Positions 34,648 to 44,964 of a DNA stretch of 64,000 nucleotides are shown piece by piece (position 1 is the first letter of the stretch; every line of letters begins with the position of its first letter). A model generated the notes under the pieces. That model ran no database searches and was not told the origin of the DNA. It saw only the letters and a list, made by a program, of their open reading frames with translations. The DNA is from Clostridiaceae bacterium OM02-2AC (lineage in GTDB: Bacteria; Bacillota_I; Bacilli_A; Erysipelotrichales; Erysipelotrichaceae), in the NCBI GenBank assembly GCA_003481775.1, contig QULU01000004.1, forward strand, positions 113,829-177,828. The letters are read 5' to 3'. A program made the translations under genes and the position numbers.

Positions 34648-35422
34648 ATCCTATTCCTATACCATCCTGTTTCTGTTTATATTGGGAATAGCGCAGAAAC
34701 AACAGCTCTGCCAATACAAAATACAGATTTGCCGCCTCATGCAGAATATGATTACCAATCATCACCTGTGAGGTAGTGATATAGATGCTCTTTGTACATT
34801 TTAGGGCGAGCTCATTATTTTTCAGCCGTGTCATGGATATCGTTTTAATGCTTCTAAGACGCAGCTGAGCAGCAAACTCATTGATTAGCTCTCCTTCTCC
34901 ACGCAGTGAAATCAAAATAACAACATCATCGCGTTTTAAAAAGGGCAGAACCATTTCCGTTTCCTTTTCACCGGATAGGACATAGACAAATTCCCCGCAA
35001 TACAAAAACATACGCTGCAGCTCCCTTGCCACAGAATCCTGCAAAGCTCCTGTTCCATATACGAAAATACGTCCGGAATGATACAGCATTTCACAGATAT
35101 CCGTGAAATCACGCTCCCGCAGCTCATCAATGGCGTATTTGCTTGTATCACATACATGCTCAATCAGATGCTCATCAATCACCATATCCTCGGATGGCCG
35201 GTTTTCCCAGCTCAGGTATACCTTCAGCTCACTGTATCCCTTTAATGACAGCTTCTGGGCAAAGCGCAGGATCGTCGTTTTGGAAACATGGCAGCGCTGT
35301 GCAAGCTCAACGATGGACAGATTCTGACATTCCTTTCGATGCGCCTGTATGTAGTCCCAAATATACAGGTCATTGGAGGACAGCTCCTTATAATGCTGAT
35401 TGACTAGCTCTGCAAGTTTCAT
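34646..35422 (-). CDS. RpiR-family regulator of the maltose-type PTS locus
   Basis: This 258-residue regulator has an N-terminal RpiR HTH (about 1-75; SIVELAQRCHVSKTTILRFAQKL) and a C-terminal SIS domain (about 105-235; GRIFVYGTGAL, VVILISLRGEG) that binds a phosphosugar. Its place after the EIICB and 6-phospho-alpha-glucosidase genes matches GlvR/MalR of Bacillus, an activator responding to maltose. A strong terminator separates it from the glucosidase gene, so it probably has its own promoter in the 90 bases upstream. GAGGTGAAGG precedes the start. Confidence 0.9.
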   Translation of the reverse strand: MKLAELVNQHYKELSSNDLYIWDYIQAHRKECQNLSIVELAQRCHVSKTTILRFAQKLSLKGYSELKVYLSWENRPSEDMVIDEHLIEHVCDTSKYAIDELRERDFTDICEMLYHSGRIFVYGTGALQDSVARELQRMFLYCGEFVYVLSGEKETEMVLPFLKRDDVVILISLRGEGELINEFAAQLRLRSIKTISMTRLKNNELALKCTKSIYITTSQVMIGNHILHEAANLYFVLAELLFLRYSQYKQKQDGIGIG

Positions 35423-35514
35423 GATCCTTCACCTCATTCTCTACGATTATATCATGAATTCAATCATACGCCAGCAATTCTGAAAAAGATCACAGCATTC
35501 CTACACAGGATACA

Positions 35515-35559
35515 GCAAAAAAACACCCATATGCATAAGCGTATGCAAGTACGGGTGTT
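35515..35559 (-). terminator. Terminator between the glucosidase and RpiR genes
   Basis: AACACCC (35522-35528) pairs with GGGTGTT (35553-35559), followed on the minus strand by a run of seven T residues. Confidence 0.88.
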
Positions 35560-35601
35560 CTCTTCTATATATCTATAACAATAACATAATTTTTTATATT
35601 C

Positions 35602-36954
<1,353 letters not shown>

Positions 36955-36983
36955 TTAAGGGCTGTCGTTATAAACTATACTCG

Positions 36984-38558
36984 TTATTCTCTTCCAAGCA
37001 AAAGCTCTGCCTGTTCTCTTACCTTTGGTACATCCAGACCAATGATGACCTGAATGGAGGTGCCGTTTTTCACAAGGCCGATTGCCCCGTATTTCTTAAA
37101 TTCTTCCAGGCTCTGTACCGCCTTTTCATCCTTAACAAGCAAGCGCAGGCGTGTTGCACAGTTGCTGATTTCCAGAATGTTTTCTCCACCGCCCAGTGCG
37201 GATAGTATGCCGTTGACATCAAAGCGGTCACTTCCGGTGCTTTTCTTCTCATCCTTTAATGCCTTGTACTCATCCTTTGTCAGCAGCTTGGCATCCTCAT
37301 CCACCGCTTCTCGTCCCGGCGTTGCGTAGTTAAATTTCAGAATCATGAATTTGAATACAAAATAATAAATTGCGGTAAAGGCAACACCGATGACAAGCAT
37401 CCAGACATACATCATTTCATGATTTTTAAACAGTGGTATCAGATTCAGGAAAATGATGTTGGGAATACCCTGACCGAAGTTTCCAATGACACCGAACAGC
37501 AGCATGACCACCGCAAGCAGTGCGGACAGGACAGAATAGACAACATACAGCACAGGCGCCACAAACAGGAAGGTGAATTCCAGCGGCTCCGTAATCCCGG
37601 TCATCATGGCTGTCAGACAGGCAGGCACCATCAGTGCGACAACCATCTTCCGTTTTTCCGGACGTGCTGTTTTATAGAAGGCAAGGGCAACACCGATCAC
37701 ACCGAAGATTTTCGCAAGCTCTCCATTGGAGAAGCCCCCCAGCGGATACAGCTCAATCAGCGGCTTGGAGGAGTTAACAAAGTCCGGCAGATGCTGTGCC
37801 CAATAGGATATCGTACCACCATCCACAATGACGTTATCAAACAGAACCGGTGCATAGATAAAGTGATGAACACCGAATGGCAGCAGCAGCTTCTGTAACA
37901 GATTATATGTGAACAGACCGGCAGCGCCACTCGCCTTGAAGAAGCCCTGCAAACCCAATAGGGCGGATTGTACATGCGGCCATACAAGTGCGATGAGGAT
38001 AGCGACAGGAATCATGACGAAGAAGCCGATCATGACAACAAAGGCAGATCCCTTGAAGACACCGAGATAATCCGGAAGCTCCTTGTCATAAAATTTATTT
38101 TGCAGGTAAATTGCGATACCTGCAATCAGGATTGCTCCAATCATTCCAGTATCCAGCGTTTTGATACCGGCAATCATGGCAAGACCACTGGTACCGCCTA
38201 CCTCAGCGGCAAAATCAAAGCCCAGTGAAGCGCCAAACTGGTTTAAAAATTCACTGACAAAGTAGTTGAACGTGATATAGATCACAAAGGTTTCCATGCA
38301 TGCTCTGGCATTCTGCTTTTTCGCAAGCGCAATCGGCAGAGAAACTGCGAACAGGACAGGCAGCTGATTGAATACCGTATTCGCACCGGCACTGATCATC
38401 GCCCAGAATTTGTACCATATGGATTCCGGATTCGCCAGATCCCCCATGATCTGCGGATTCATACAGGTCGTCGCAAGACCGACCATGATTCCGGCAAAGG
38501 CAAACAGCAGCACCGGTGTAAACATGGCCCCTCCAAATTTTTGAATCTTCTGTTTCAT
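36984..38558 (-). CDS. malP: PTS alpha-glucoside (maltose-type) EIICB
   Basis: This 524-residue PTS permease has an EIIC domain (about 1-410, ten hydrophobic segments; FAFAGIMVGLA near 20, GVHHFIYAPVLFD near 215, MTGITEPLEFTFLF near 285) fused to an EIIB domain (about 450-522) with the phospho-cysteine in EISNCATRLRLLV. It closely follows MalP/GlvC. There is no EIIA domain, so a general EIIA-Glc must serve it. ATG 38558 follows TTGGAGGATGTT. Product maltose 6'-phosphate is the substrate of the next gene. Confidence 0.94.
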   Translation of the reverse strand: MKQKIQKFGGAMFTPVLLFAFAGIMVGLATTCMNPQIMGDLANPESIWYKFWAMISAGANTVFNQLPVLFAVSLPIALAKKQNARACMETFVIYITFNYFVSEFLNQFGASLGFDFAAEVGGTSGLAMIAGIKTLDTGMIGAILIAGIAIYLQNKFYDKELPDYLGVFKGSAFVVMIGFFVMIPVAILIALVWPHVQSALLGLQGFFKASGAAGLFTYNLLQKLLLPFGVHHFIYAPVLFDNVIVDGGTISYWAQHLPDFVNSSKPLIELYPLGGFSNGELAKIFGVIGVALAFYKTARPEKRKMVVALMVPACLTAMMTGITEPLEFTFLFVAPVLYVVYSVLSALLAVVMLLFGVIGNFGQGIPNIIFLNLIPLFKNHEMMYVWMLVIGVAFTAIYYFVFKFMILKFNYATPGREAVDEDAKLLTKDEYKALKDEKKSTGSDRFDVNGILSALGGGENILEISNCATRLRLLVKDEKAVQSLEEFKKYGAIGLVKNGTSIQVIIGLDVPKVREQAELLLGRE

Positions 38559-38583
38559 AACATCCTCCAATTCTCCCAATTAC

Positions 38584-38598
38584 ATGTAAAGGTTTTCA
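38584..38598. promoter_or_regulatory. Possible cre site upstream of malP
   Basis: ATGTAAAGGTTTTCA matches the CcpA consensus at every fixed position except the central C, which is G. It lies 25 bases before the malP start. The central CG is usually important, so this is a weak call. Confidence 0.35.
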
Positions 38599-38609
38599 TT
38601 AACACCGCT

Positions 38610-38639
38610 ATTGTATCGTAAAAGGCTTACCATCCACAA
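38610..38639 (-). promoter_or_regulatory. Candidate malP promoter
   Basis: TTGTGG (38639-38634) and TACAAT (38615-38610) are separated by 18 bases on the minus strand, about 50 bases before the start codon. Confidence 0.5.
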
Positions 38640-38790
38640 GCAATCCAGTTCGTTTCGTCCCAAGGTCGCAGAACTAGGAATTTTTCCCTTTTTACAGGAA
38701 ATTTCCCAGCAAAGTATCTATGGGGTAGGAAGTTATGAGGTGGCACTAGCAGCTATCCGTGTTTACAGCGATTTTCATATCCCACAGGTG

Positions 38791-38826
38791 TATGAAAAAC
38801 CGCAGATGTCCTCTGCGGCTTTTCAT
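38791..38826 (-). terminator. Terminator of the small membrane protein gene
   Basis: CCGCAGA pairs with TCTGCGG (38800-38806 and 38811-38817), flanked by AAAAA and TTTTC, so it can act in both directions. Confidence 0.85.
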
Positions 38827-38852
38827 GACTTCCTTATGTATTCGTATACTAA

Positions 38853-38948
38853 TTATCTGCTTTTTGGAAATACGTGACGCACCGCCTTGTATCCAACGCC
38901 AACCAGAAAGGCAGTGGCAAGCAGAACGGTCATTGTTTTTTGTGTCAT
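38853..38948 (-). CDS. Small membrane protein, 31 residues
   Basis: The frame begins MTQKTMTVLLATAFLVGVGY, one short transmembrane helix (about 7-20), and ends with a basic tail (KAVRHVFPKSR). A consensus ribosome binding site AAAGGAGG lies 8 bases upstream, and a strong terminator follows 27 bases after the stop, so this is a compact, complete gene. It is not part of any neighbouring operon. I do not recognise a family; the shape fits the many one-helix proteins that regulate or scaffold membrane machinery. The overlapping longer frame (68 residues from 38952) has no hydrophobic logic and is rejected. Confidence 0.65.
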   Translation of the reverse strand: MTQKTMTVLLATAFLVGVGYKAVRHVFPKSR

Positions 38949-39189
38949 GCATTCAGCCTCCTTTTGTTAGTATCAGTATATCGTAGAAAGCTTATCCATA
39001 CCATACGATTTCCTTACCCTATTCTTACAGTTTTGTCATGCTTTTTCTTAACATTTCCAAAACAGACGATTCCTGATGGGATTTCCTTCGGGTATTAGAA
39101 TGTATTCGTCTTTATTTTTCGCTTAGCAATGCCCCTGTTATCGTACATCACTGACCTGTGCATAAAAACCCAGAGGATAAATCCGATAG

Positions 39190-39501
39190 CTATTTGGAAG
39201 TGGCAGTACCCGTATAATATATAATTTCTTTTCCTAAAGCATTTGCGAAATCAATCTCACCCTGTGTGCTGCTGCCAATATAATGATCGATTGCAACGAC
39301 CAGGATGGCATCGGAAATACGTATGCGTTCTTTATGCATCCTGCCAAGCAGCTCCCTTTCTTCTCTTGTATACACTGGTTTACCTGAATCTGCCGGATAT
39401 ACAATACTTAACATACAATTTCCCTGCAATGTCATTTCCTCAGTGATTTTCATTATCTCATCCTTAAATTTCAGGCTTCCGCACACGGTGATAATTTTCA
39501 T
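39190..39501 (-). CDS. Nucleoside 2-deoxyribosyltransferase-like protein
   Basis: This 103-residue Rossmann-type protein has ICGSLKF-like start (VCGSLKFKDEI), a middle helix with ERELLGRMHKERIRISDAILV and the strand-turn IDHYIGSSTQGEIDFANALGK. These match the short nucleoside 2-deoxyribosyltransferase-like family, which includes base exchangers and nucleotide hydrolases. The conserved glutamate in GEIDFA is the likely nucleophile position. AGAAAGGAAT precedes the start. It is shorter than classical transferases (about 150), so the reaction is uncertain. Confidence 0.78.
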   Translation of the reverse strand: MKIITVCGSLKFKDEIMKITEEMTLQGNCMLSIVYPADSGKPVYTREERELLGRMHKERIRISDAILVVAIDHYIGSSTQGEIDFANALGKEIIYYTGTATSK

Positions 39502-39776
39502 ATTCCTTTCTCCTTCGTTTTATTTTTCATAAACTCTGCATCAAATGCTTTGCAGCTCAAATTCTTATTTTGTTGTTCATACATTTTTATTGCAAATATC
39601 TGTTTATTTACTGTTTTCTATATTATATCGATATCTTCATTATATAACAATATCTGTTATTTCTATGATGAACAGGATCATTGATGAAGGATATCTGATT
39701 AGGATCTTCGTAGTACGATTTACTTCCAGGACATGAAGTGGTATCATACGTAGTAAAGAGGAAAAGGAGCACAATT

Positions 39777-40313
39777 ATGAACATACTTGTTATCAACGGA
39801 AGTCCGCATGTAAAAGGTACGTCTGCACGACTGATGGAGGAGTTTATACGGGGAGCACAGGAAAAAGGGCATGTCATCCATGTGTTTCATGCTGCCAGAG
39901 AGGATGTCCATCCATGCATTGCCTGTGATACCTGCCGTACAGCAGGAAATGGCTGCGTGTTTAAGGATGGAATGGAAAAGCTGAATCCAATGCTCGCGGA
40001 TGCAGAGCTGGTCGTGTTTGTTACACCATTGTATTATTTTGGGATGAGTGCGCAGCTCAAAGCCGTATTCGACCGCTTCTATGCGAACAACAGTGCATTA
40101 CGGGAACAGCAGAAAAAAACCATCGTTTTAGCCACCTGCGGCGATACGGAGGACTGGACATTTGACGCATTAAAGCACCATTTTGCAGATGCTTTCCGCT
40201 ATATGCGTTGGACATGCATCGGCAGTGTGTATGCATTGGGAATGTATGTCAGAGAGGATATTGAGCATTCTGTTTATCCGAATGAGGCGTACGAGCTGGG
40301 ACGCAGCTTATAA
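39777..40313 (+). CDS. Flavodoxin-like NAD(P)H-dependent FMN reductase family protein
   Basis: This 178-residue flavodoxin-fold protein opens with the FMN phosphate loop NGSPHVKGTSA (residues 6-16) and has CIACDTCRTAGNGCVFKDGM (near 54-73), typical of the FeS-flavoprotein/NADPH FMN reductase group. TPLYYFGMSAQLKAVFDR (near 91-108) completes the FMN site. Such proteins carry electrons for detoxification or anaerobic metabolism. ATG 39777 follows AAAAGGAGC; the longer frame to 39738 is unsupported. A TATCAT at 39742-39747 with TTTACT 17 bases earlier may be its promoter. Confidence 0.9.
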   Translation: MNILVINGSPHVKGTSARLMEEFIRGAQEKGHVIHVFHAAREDVHPCIACDTCRTAGNGCVFKDGMEKLNPMLADAELVVFVTPLYYFGMSAQLKAVFDRFYANNSALREQQKKTIVLATCGDTEDWTFDALKHHFADAFRYMRWTCIGSVYALGMYVREDIEHSVYPNEAYELGRSL

Positions 40314-40326
40314 GTGTTGAAAAGAG

Positions 40327-40358
40327 GAGAACTCATGATATTGGGTTCTCCTTTTTTG
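40327..40358 (+). terminator. Terminator of the flavodoxin-like gene
   Basis: GGAGAAC (40327-40333) pairs with GTTCTCC (40346-40352), followed by six T residues. Confidence 0.88.
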
Positions 40359-40395
40359 TTACTTCATAACGTTATTCTAACATCCTTATTATATA

Positions 40396-40863
40396 GAGGC
40401 AGCAAATAAAGAAGTTTTTCCTTCTGTGCAGGAAATGGCAGAGAAGATTGCAGAGAAATACGGATTGAGCATACTTCCAGCTGGAGAGGCTGCCTTAAAT
40501 AATCTGGGCTTATCCACACAGATACCGAATGATCTCGTATATATCAGTACCGGGCCGTATCGTGATTATGTATATCGTAATAATTTAATACGCTTTAAAC
40601 ACACCAGTCAAATATATGCCTTGCAGTTCTCAAAACCACTAGCCATGGTGATACAGGCAATACGTGAAATAGGAAAGGATAATCTGACTGAGCAGGAATT
40701 TCAACGGCATTGCGCCTACTGCGAGAAAAATGTTAAAGAAAATTTAATCCAGGATACCAAGGGTATCCCATCATGGATAAAGAAAACACTAAAAAACATA
40801 GCGGAGGTAAATGACAATGAGGAAATTTCTACCGTTAAACGAAAAGGAACTCGTATTCAATAA
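40396..40863 (+). pseudogene. Truncated DUF6088/AbiEi-like antitoxin
   Basis: From residue EAANKEVFPSVQEMAEKIA onward this frame matches the C-terminal two-thirds of DUF6088 antitoxin-like proteins, including GEAALNNLGLSTQIP, VYISTGPYRDYVY and the RFKHTSQ strand. The N-terminal winged helix that should precede it is absent: the homology begins directly after the flavodoxin-like gene's terminator, and the only start is a GTG at 40426 without a good ribosome binding site. The C-terminal tail runs 47 bases into the partner gene. I read this as the remnant of a type IV toxin-antitoxin antitoxin that lost its DNA-binding domain. Confidence 0.75.
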
Positions 40864-40990
40864 GGCATAATCATTGCACTCGTGTGCAATCACAAAATTC
40901 AGATATATGGTACTTAAAGCATCAAACGTAGAAAAAGACATATATCTGCTCATCAGCATGAATGCACCAAGTCGTTTATTAAACGTCTGA
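40817..40990 (+). pseudogene. Decayed AbiEii-like toxin start
   Basis: ATG 40817 has a ribosome binding site (GGAGG at 40802-40806... GCGGAGGTAA) and opens MRKFLPLNEKELVFNKA, like the start of AbiEii nucleotidyltransferase toxins. An in-frame TAA at 40868-40870 interrupts it. Beyond the stop the same frame continues with SNVEKDIYLLISM, which resembles the conserved EKDxxxxxxL stretch of the family, until a final TGA at 40988. The catalytic GGTxL and DxD parts are gone. Together with the truncated antitoxin this is a dead toxin-antitoxin pair. Confidence 0.55.
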
Positions 40991-41079
40991 ATACATTTCA
41001 TCAGATATATGCCTATATTATAGTCTGGTTTCGTTCATGTCTTAAAATGATAAATACTATACATCTTTCTATATGAAGC

Positions 41080-41967
41080 TTACATATCCTGTTGAATCTG
41101 TATTTCATATTCACAGGAAAACATATCATGCGCCGTCAGCTTTTTCATGCCAGGGCGATCTTTCAAATCGCCGTTGAAATCAATAAAATCAGCATGGCCC
41201 ATCCAGGGCTCCAGACAAACAAAGTGAAGGGGGTGGTTTTTACATGGTGACCACACACCCAATCCATCGAAATCTGAAAAACGCAAAACAACAGCCTTTT
41301 TATTATGTAGATTACGGATTGCCACCGCCTCAGAGCAAACATCCTGAAATGCCAATGCCTCTTTCATAAACAATTCTCTGCGCAAAAAGAATCTCCTTTC
41401 ATCATGAAAGAACTGCCGCTGTTTTCTAGTCAGCTGACCGCTTTCACACACCTCATAAATCCATGCATTCTCTGGCTTTTCAAATTCAACATAATAATCA
41501 TCACTGGATTCATTATTCTGTAGAGGTATACGGAATCCGGGATGACCCCCGTAATTAAATAACATATCCTTATCGTCATCATTGTATATATCCGTATGCA
41601 CACGAAGAGTGTCTTTATTCAATGTAAAGCTCAGTACCACATGACAATGAAACGGATATTGCCTGTAGGTTTCCTGATTAGATGTGAACTGCAGGATTGC
41701 CTTATTTTCACTTGTATAAAGTACCTGTAACAGTTCATAACGAATCAGTCCGTTTGATTTCATGGAATACCGTTTTCCATCCAGCTTATACTCCATATTG
41801 TTTAGCTTTCCGATAATAGGAAATACGATTGGGGCTGAACTATTCCAAATTTCAGGATCTTTCTTCCAAAGATATTCTATATTGTCTTTTGTTCCCCGTA
41901 TGCTTGTTAGTTGTGCACCAAAGGGATCAATGCTTGCTTCCAGCTCCTCTGATTTTAATTGTATCAT
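41080..41967 (-). CDS. Aldose 1-epimerase (galactose mutarotase) family protein
   Basis: This 295-residue beta-sandwich protein of the mutarotase/LacX family interconverts the anomers of free sugars or hexose phosphates. Visible marks are FGAQLTSIRG near 14-23, LWKKDPEIWNSSAPIVFPIIGK, the catalytic-type histidine in NYGGHPGFRIPL near 150-161, and CLEPWMGHAD near 255. ATG 41967 follows AAAGGGGC. A hairpin upstream (42044-42113) separates it from the PTS operon, so it is probably transcribed from its own promoter, though it lies next to sugar genes on the same strand. Confidence 0.88.
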   Translation of the reverse strand: MIQLKSEELEASIDPFGAQLTSIRGTKDNIEYLWKKDPEIWNSSAPIVFPIIGKLNNMEYKLDGKRYSMKSNGLIRYELLQVLYTSENKAILQFTSNQETYRQYPFHCHVVLSFTLNKDTLRVHTDIYNDDDKDMLFNYGGHPGFRIPLQNNESSDDYYVEFEKPENAWIYEVCESGQLTRKQRQFFHDERRFFLRRELFMKEALAFQDVCSEAVAIRNLHNKKAVVLRFSDFDGLGVWSPCKNHPLHFVCLEPWMGHADFIDFNGDLKDRPGMKKLTAHDMFSCEYEIQIQQDM

Positions 41968-42043
41968 ATATGCCCCTTTCTGCTTTCCATAGCTGTGCTT
42001 ACACACAATTTTTGCATATAGGCATTGAATTCTTTTCCCATAT

Positions 42044-42113
42044 TAGAAAAGGGCAGCATGAGAGCTGATTGTTGTAGTATACTGTACTTGCAAGCTATCA
42101 GATCGTCCTGCCC
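42044..42113 (-). terminator. Probable terminator of the second PTS operon
   Basis: GGGCAG (42113-42108, minus) pairs with CTGCCC (42056-42051), followed by TTTTCT. The loop is long (about 50 bases), so confidence is moderate. Confidence 0.5.
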
Positions 42114-42120
42114 TGTTCTT

Positions 42121-43131
42121 TTATAAATGAATTACGTTGCCGCTTTCTGCGGATGCATGCACTGCTGCAGCAATTCTCGTCGCCTGTAAACCGTCATAGG
42201 CATTTGTCCGGAATGACCGCTGGTTTACGATGTCGCTGACGAATTCCTGCATCGGCTCCAGTCCAAAGCCGCTTGCATGATGTTCATCAAACTTCATGAA
42301 GATATAGTTCGGCAGACTTGCCTTTTTGTCAGTATAGGTTTTTACACCCCGATAGGATTCATTCTTCAGATACTTGTGCTCCGTCACGATCACAAGCTGT
42401 CCGTCATTTGATTTGGGATAGGTATTGGGAAGAATCCAGGAGTTTTCCACCGTCCAGTTGCTTCCATCCTGCATTGTCAGAATGGCCTGGATACTGTCAT
42501 AGGTCTGATAGCCTTGCTTTTTTAATACTTCCTTATTTCCCACTGCATACACACTCTCCACCTCACTGCCGCTCAAATAGCGAATCAGATCATAGCAGTG
42601 TACACCGAGAAACCAGGAGGGAGAGGATTGATCTGTCCAGGTAAACCAGTTCATAGGAACATCTATCACATCATCCAGTGACATATAGCCGCGGATGATG
42701 TTTTCTTTATCCATATGGATTTCATCCCGCATATTGTTATAGGCTGGATCCCAGCGTTTATGGAAGTCTACGGCGATCTGTACACCGTACTTCTCTGCCA
42801 TGGCAATCAATTCCTCACATTCTTCTACGGAGGTTGCCAGCGGCTTTTCAATCATCAGATACTTTATACCTGCCTCCATGGCAGCCTTTGCCGGTTCATA
42901 ATGATATGGGTCCGGTGTCGCAATACTAACTGCATCCAGCTTCTCTGCCATAATCATTTCCCTGACATCTGCATATCCCCTGATCTGATAGCGGTTTTGT
43001 GTGGCTGCCCTGCGCTCATCATTCAAATCACAGAACACCACCGTTTCCACATGCGGGTCACAGATATATGTATGGATATGATAAGTACCGTAAATTCCGG
43101 CTCCTACCACTCCGATTTTAACTTTTTTCAT
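42121..43131 (-). CDS. Gfo/Idh/MocA-family oxidoreductase
   Basis: This 336-residue NAD(P)-dependent sugar or inositol dehydrogenase family protein has the Rossmann motif VGAGIYGTYHI near 9-19, the lysine of the EKPLATS motif near 93-99, and the FHKRWDP and GVHCYDLIRYL active-site segments (histidine near 178). It oxidises or reduces a sugar, polyol or cyclitol. It is the last gene of the second PTS operon, 116 bases after EIIC, and presumably acts on the imported compound or a product of it. AAGAGGTAAG lies before the start. Confidence 0.92.
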   Translation of the reverse strand: MKKVKIGVVGAGIYGTYHIHTYICDPHVETVVFCDLNDERRAATQNRYQIRGYADVREMIMAEKLDAVSIATPDPYHYEPAKAAMEAGIKYLMIEKPLATSVEECEELIAMAEKYGVQIAVDFHKRWDPAYNNMRDEIHMDKENIIRGYMSLDDVIDVPMNWFTWTDQSSPSWFLGVHCYDLIRYLSGSEVESVYAVGNKEVLKKQGYQTYDSIQAILTMQDGSNWTVENSWILPNTYPKSNDGQLVIVTEHKYLKNESYRGVKTYTDKKASLPNYIFMKFDEHHASGFGLEPMQEFVSDIVNQRSFRTNAYDGLQATRIAAAVHASAESGNVIHL

Positions 43132-43247
43132 ACTGCTTACCTCTTTCCTTTATGTATTGAAATATGATATCTTTCTTTCTCATAACGTATTTGACAATCC
43201 CCTTTGTCTGCTTCATTTTATATATCCCATTAGATACAGGGGTCGCT

Positions 43248-44639
43248 TCATTCATAATACTTCGCTTCAAATGCCGCATCCTCTTTTGCATAATAGCGCT
43301 CGATGAGCCTTCCGCCAAACAGCACTGCGAGGTCTATGACAATCAGGATACCTGCCCCAAGCAGCGGTGTCTGTGCCAGTACGGTCGGTAGCCAGATAAA
43401 CATATTTCCAAGAGCCATGGTCGTTGCCTGCTGTCCGGCCTGTACATAGCTTAGCCCGGCATTGGAGGCAAGCTCTGTGAACAGCGGTGCTGCCCAGCTG
43501 GATATCCACAGCACAATGGGAATGAAGATCAGGCTGGATACAATCGTTCTTCTGCGGTTGCCGCGGTGTACGATGGTCGCAAAGCACACATAGAAGGCCG
43601 CAAACGGTACCTCACCAAGTGGCAGTGTCGTATTGCCGGGGAGAATAGCCGCAAAGATCATGAAGACCGGAATCATCAGAAAGCCGACACTGATTGTCAC
43701 CGGATGTCCGATGGTTACCGCAGAATCCAGTCCGATATACAGCTCTCTGTCCTTAAAGTGTGTGGTGAAGAATTTCTTTGCCTGATTGGATATCGGAATC
43801 AGACCGTTGACAATCATTTTTACCATTGTCGGAAACAGCATCATGATCGCTGCTGTCTTCATCGTCACATCGGCAATCCCTTTAAAATCATAACCGGCTA
43901 CCACACCGAACAGCAGTCCCATGATCAATCCCAGATAGATTGGCTGCCCCAGCACAGAGCCGATCACCTTGCCGATGCCGTGTCCTTCATCATTCTCTTC
44001 TTCACTTTCCTTACGGTGCTTCAGATAGGGAATTCGATCATAAACCTTGTCCAGCACCATAAACAGGGGTGCACTTGCGGCCGCAAAGCCGTGTGGAATG
44101 GAGATGGCATCGATACCGATAATTTCCTGTGTGCGATGTGCCATGACATCTGCGACCTTCAGTCCCAGTATTGCATGGGTGACTCCGGCCAGAATTGCCA
44201 GCCAGTAGCTTCCGGTAAGGAGCTGTACAAAGCCTGCTGTTATGGCAAAATACCAGAAGTTATAAATATCGACATTCACTGTTTTGGTCAGCTTCAAAGC
44301 AACCAGAACAATATTGGTAATCAAAATGACGATGATCAGCGCAGCCCCAAGCAGACTTCCGAAGCCAACAGCTGCCGCCGGTGATCCGCCGACATCGATT
44401 GCGGTCAGATTCAGATCCAGCACCTTGACCATTTCATTGATAACCGGTGACAGTGAATCTGCCGTTAGGGTTGATACAATACTGACCCCGATGAGTCCAA
44501 TTCCCACCGTCACCCCCGCTTTGATGGCCTTGGAAGGCTTCAGCCCGAAGATCAATCCGATGATGCACATCAGAATCGGTACAAAAACATAGCTTCCCAG
44601 GTCGACGATATACTGAATGATATCTAATACTGTCTGCAT
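43248..44639 (-). CDS. PTS galactitol-family EIIC permease
   Basis: This 463-residue membrane permease of the GatC family has about ten hydrophobic segments. Family marks are LGLKVADVMAHRTQE, a GIDAISIPHGFA loop, and YIGLDSAVTIGHPVTISVG near 330. It works with the EIIB and one or both EIIAs encoded just upstream. ATG 44639 follows AGGAGAG; the longer frame is not supported. It is only moderately related to the EIIC at 23781, so the two systems import different substrates. Confidence 0.92.
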   Translation of the reverse strand: MQTVLDIIQYIVDLGSYVFVPILMCIIGLIFGLKPSKAIKAGVTVGIGLIGVSIVSTLTADSLSPVINEMVKVLDLNLTAIDVGGSPAAAVGFGSLLGAALIIVILITNIVLVALKLTKTVNVDIYNFWYFAITAGFVQLLTGSYWLAILAGVTHAILGLKVADVMAHRTQEIIGIDAISIPHGFAAASAPLFMVLDKVYDRIPYLKHRKESEEENDEGHGIGKVIGSVLGQPIYLGLIMGLLFGVVAGYDFKGIADVTMKTAAIMMLFPTMVKMIVNGLIPISNQAKKFFTTHFKDRELYIGLDSAVTIGHPVTISVGFLMIPVFMIFAAILPGNTTLPLGEVPFAAFYVCFATIVHRGNRRRTIVSSLIFIPIVLWISSWAAPLFTELASNAGLSYVQAGQQATTMALGNMFIWLPTVLAQTPLLGAGILIVIDLAVLFGGRLIERYYAKEDAAFEAKYYE

Positions 44640-44667
44640 AATTTTCTCTCCTGTTCTTATTCGCAAG

Positions 44668-44943
44668 CTACGCGAGAATTTCCATAATCTGTTGCGTAAC
44701 TGCTTCCTCATTGATGCCTGTCAGGTAGGCACTGCCGTGAACAAGCGGTGTTGTGAATTTCTTCTTAACCTTCATCGTCGTGATGATCAGATCCACCTGT
44801 CCGTCATAGCCCTCTACCTCGTGCAGGGTGCATTGCATGATTTTGCAGGAAATCCCATGCTCCTTCAATTCCTCCTCCACCTTTTCACGAACCATGCTGG
44901 AGGTTGCCAGTCCTGCCCCGCAGGCGATTACAATTTTTTTCAT
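44668..44943 (-). CDS. PTS galactitol-family EIIB
   Basis: This 91-residue EIIB has the phospho-cysteine in VIACGAGLATSSMV (Cys8). It accepts phosphate from the EIIA proteins encoded upstream and phosphorylates the substrate held by EIIC. The C-terminus HGSAYLTGINEEAVTQQIMEIL is typical of the family. AAGGAGAGG precedes the start. Only one EIIB is present here, in contrast to the tandem pair in the first PTS operon. Confidence 0.93.
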   Translation of the reverse strand: MKKIVIACGAGLATSSMVREKVEEELKEHGISCKIMQCTLHEVEGYDGQVDLIITTMKVKKKFTTPLVHGSAYLTGINEEAVTQQIMEILA

Positions 44944-44964
44944 ATGCGTAGCCTCTCCTTTTCC

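Noticed and set aside
38746..38952. 68-residue minus-strand frame overlapping the small membrane protein gene
   Set aside because: It starts 4 bases further upstream in another frame, lacks hydrophobic or family features and runs through the terminator hairpin.
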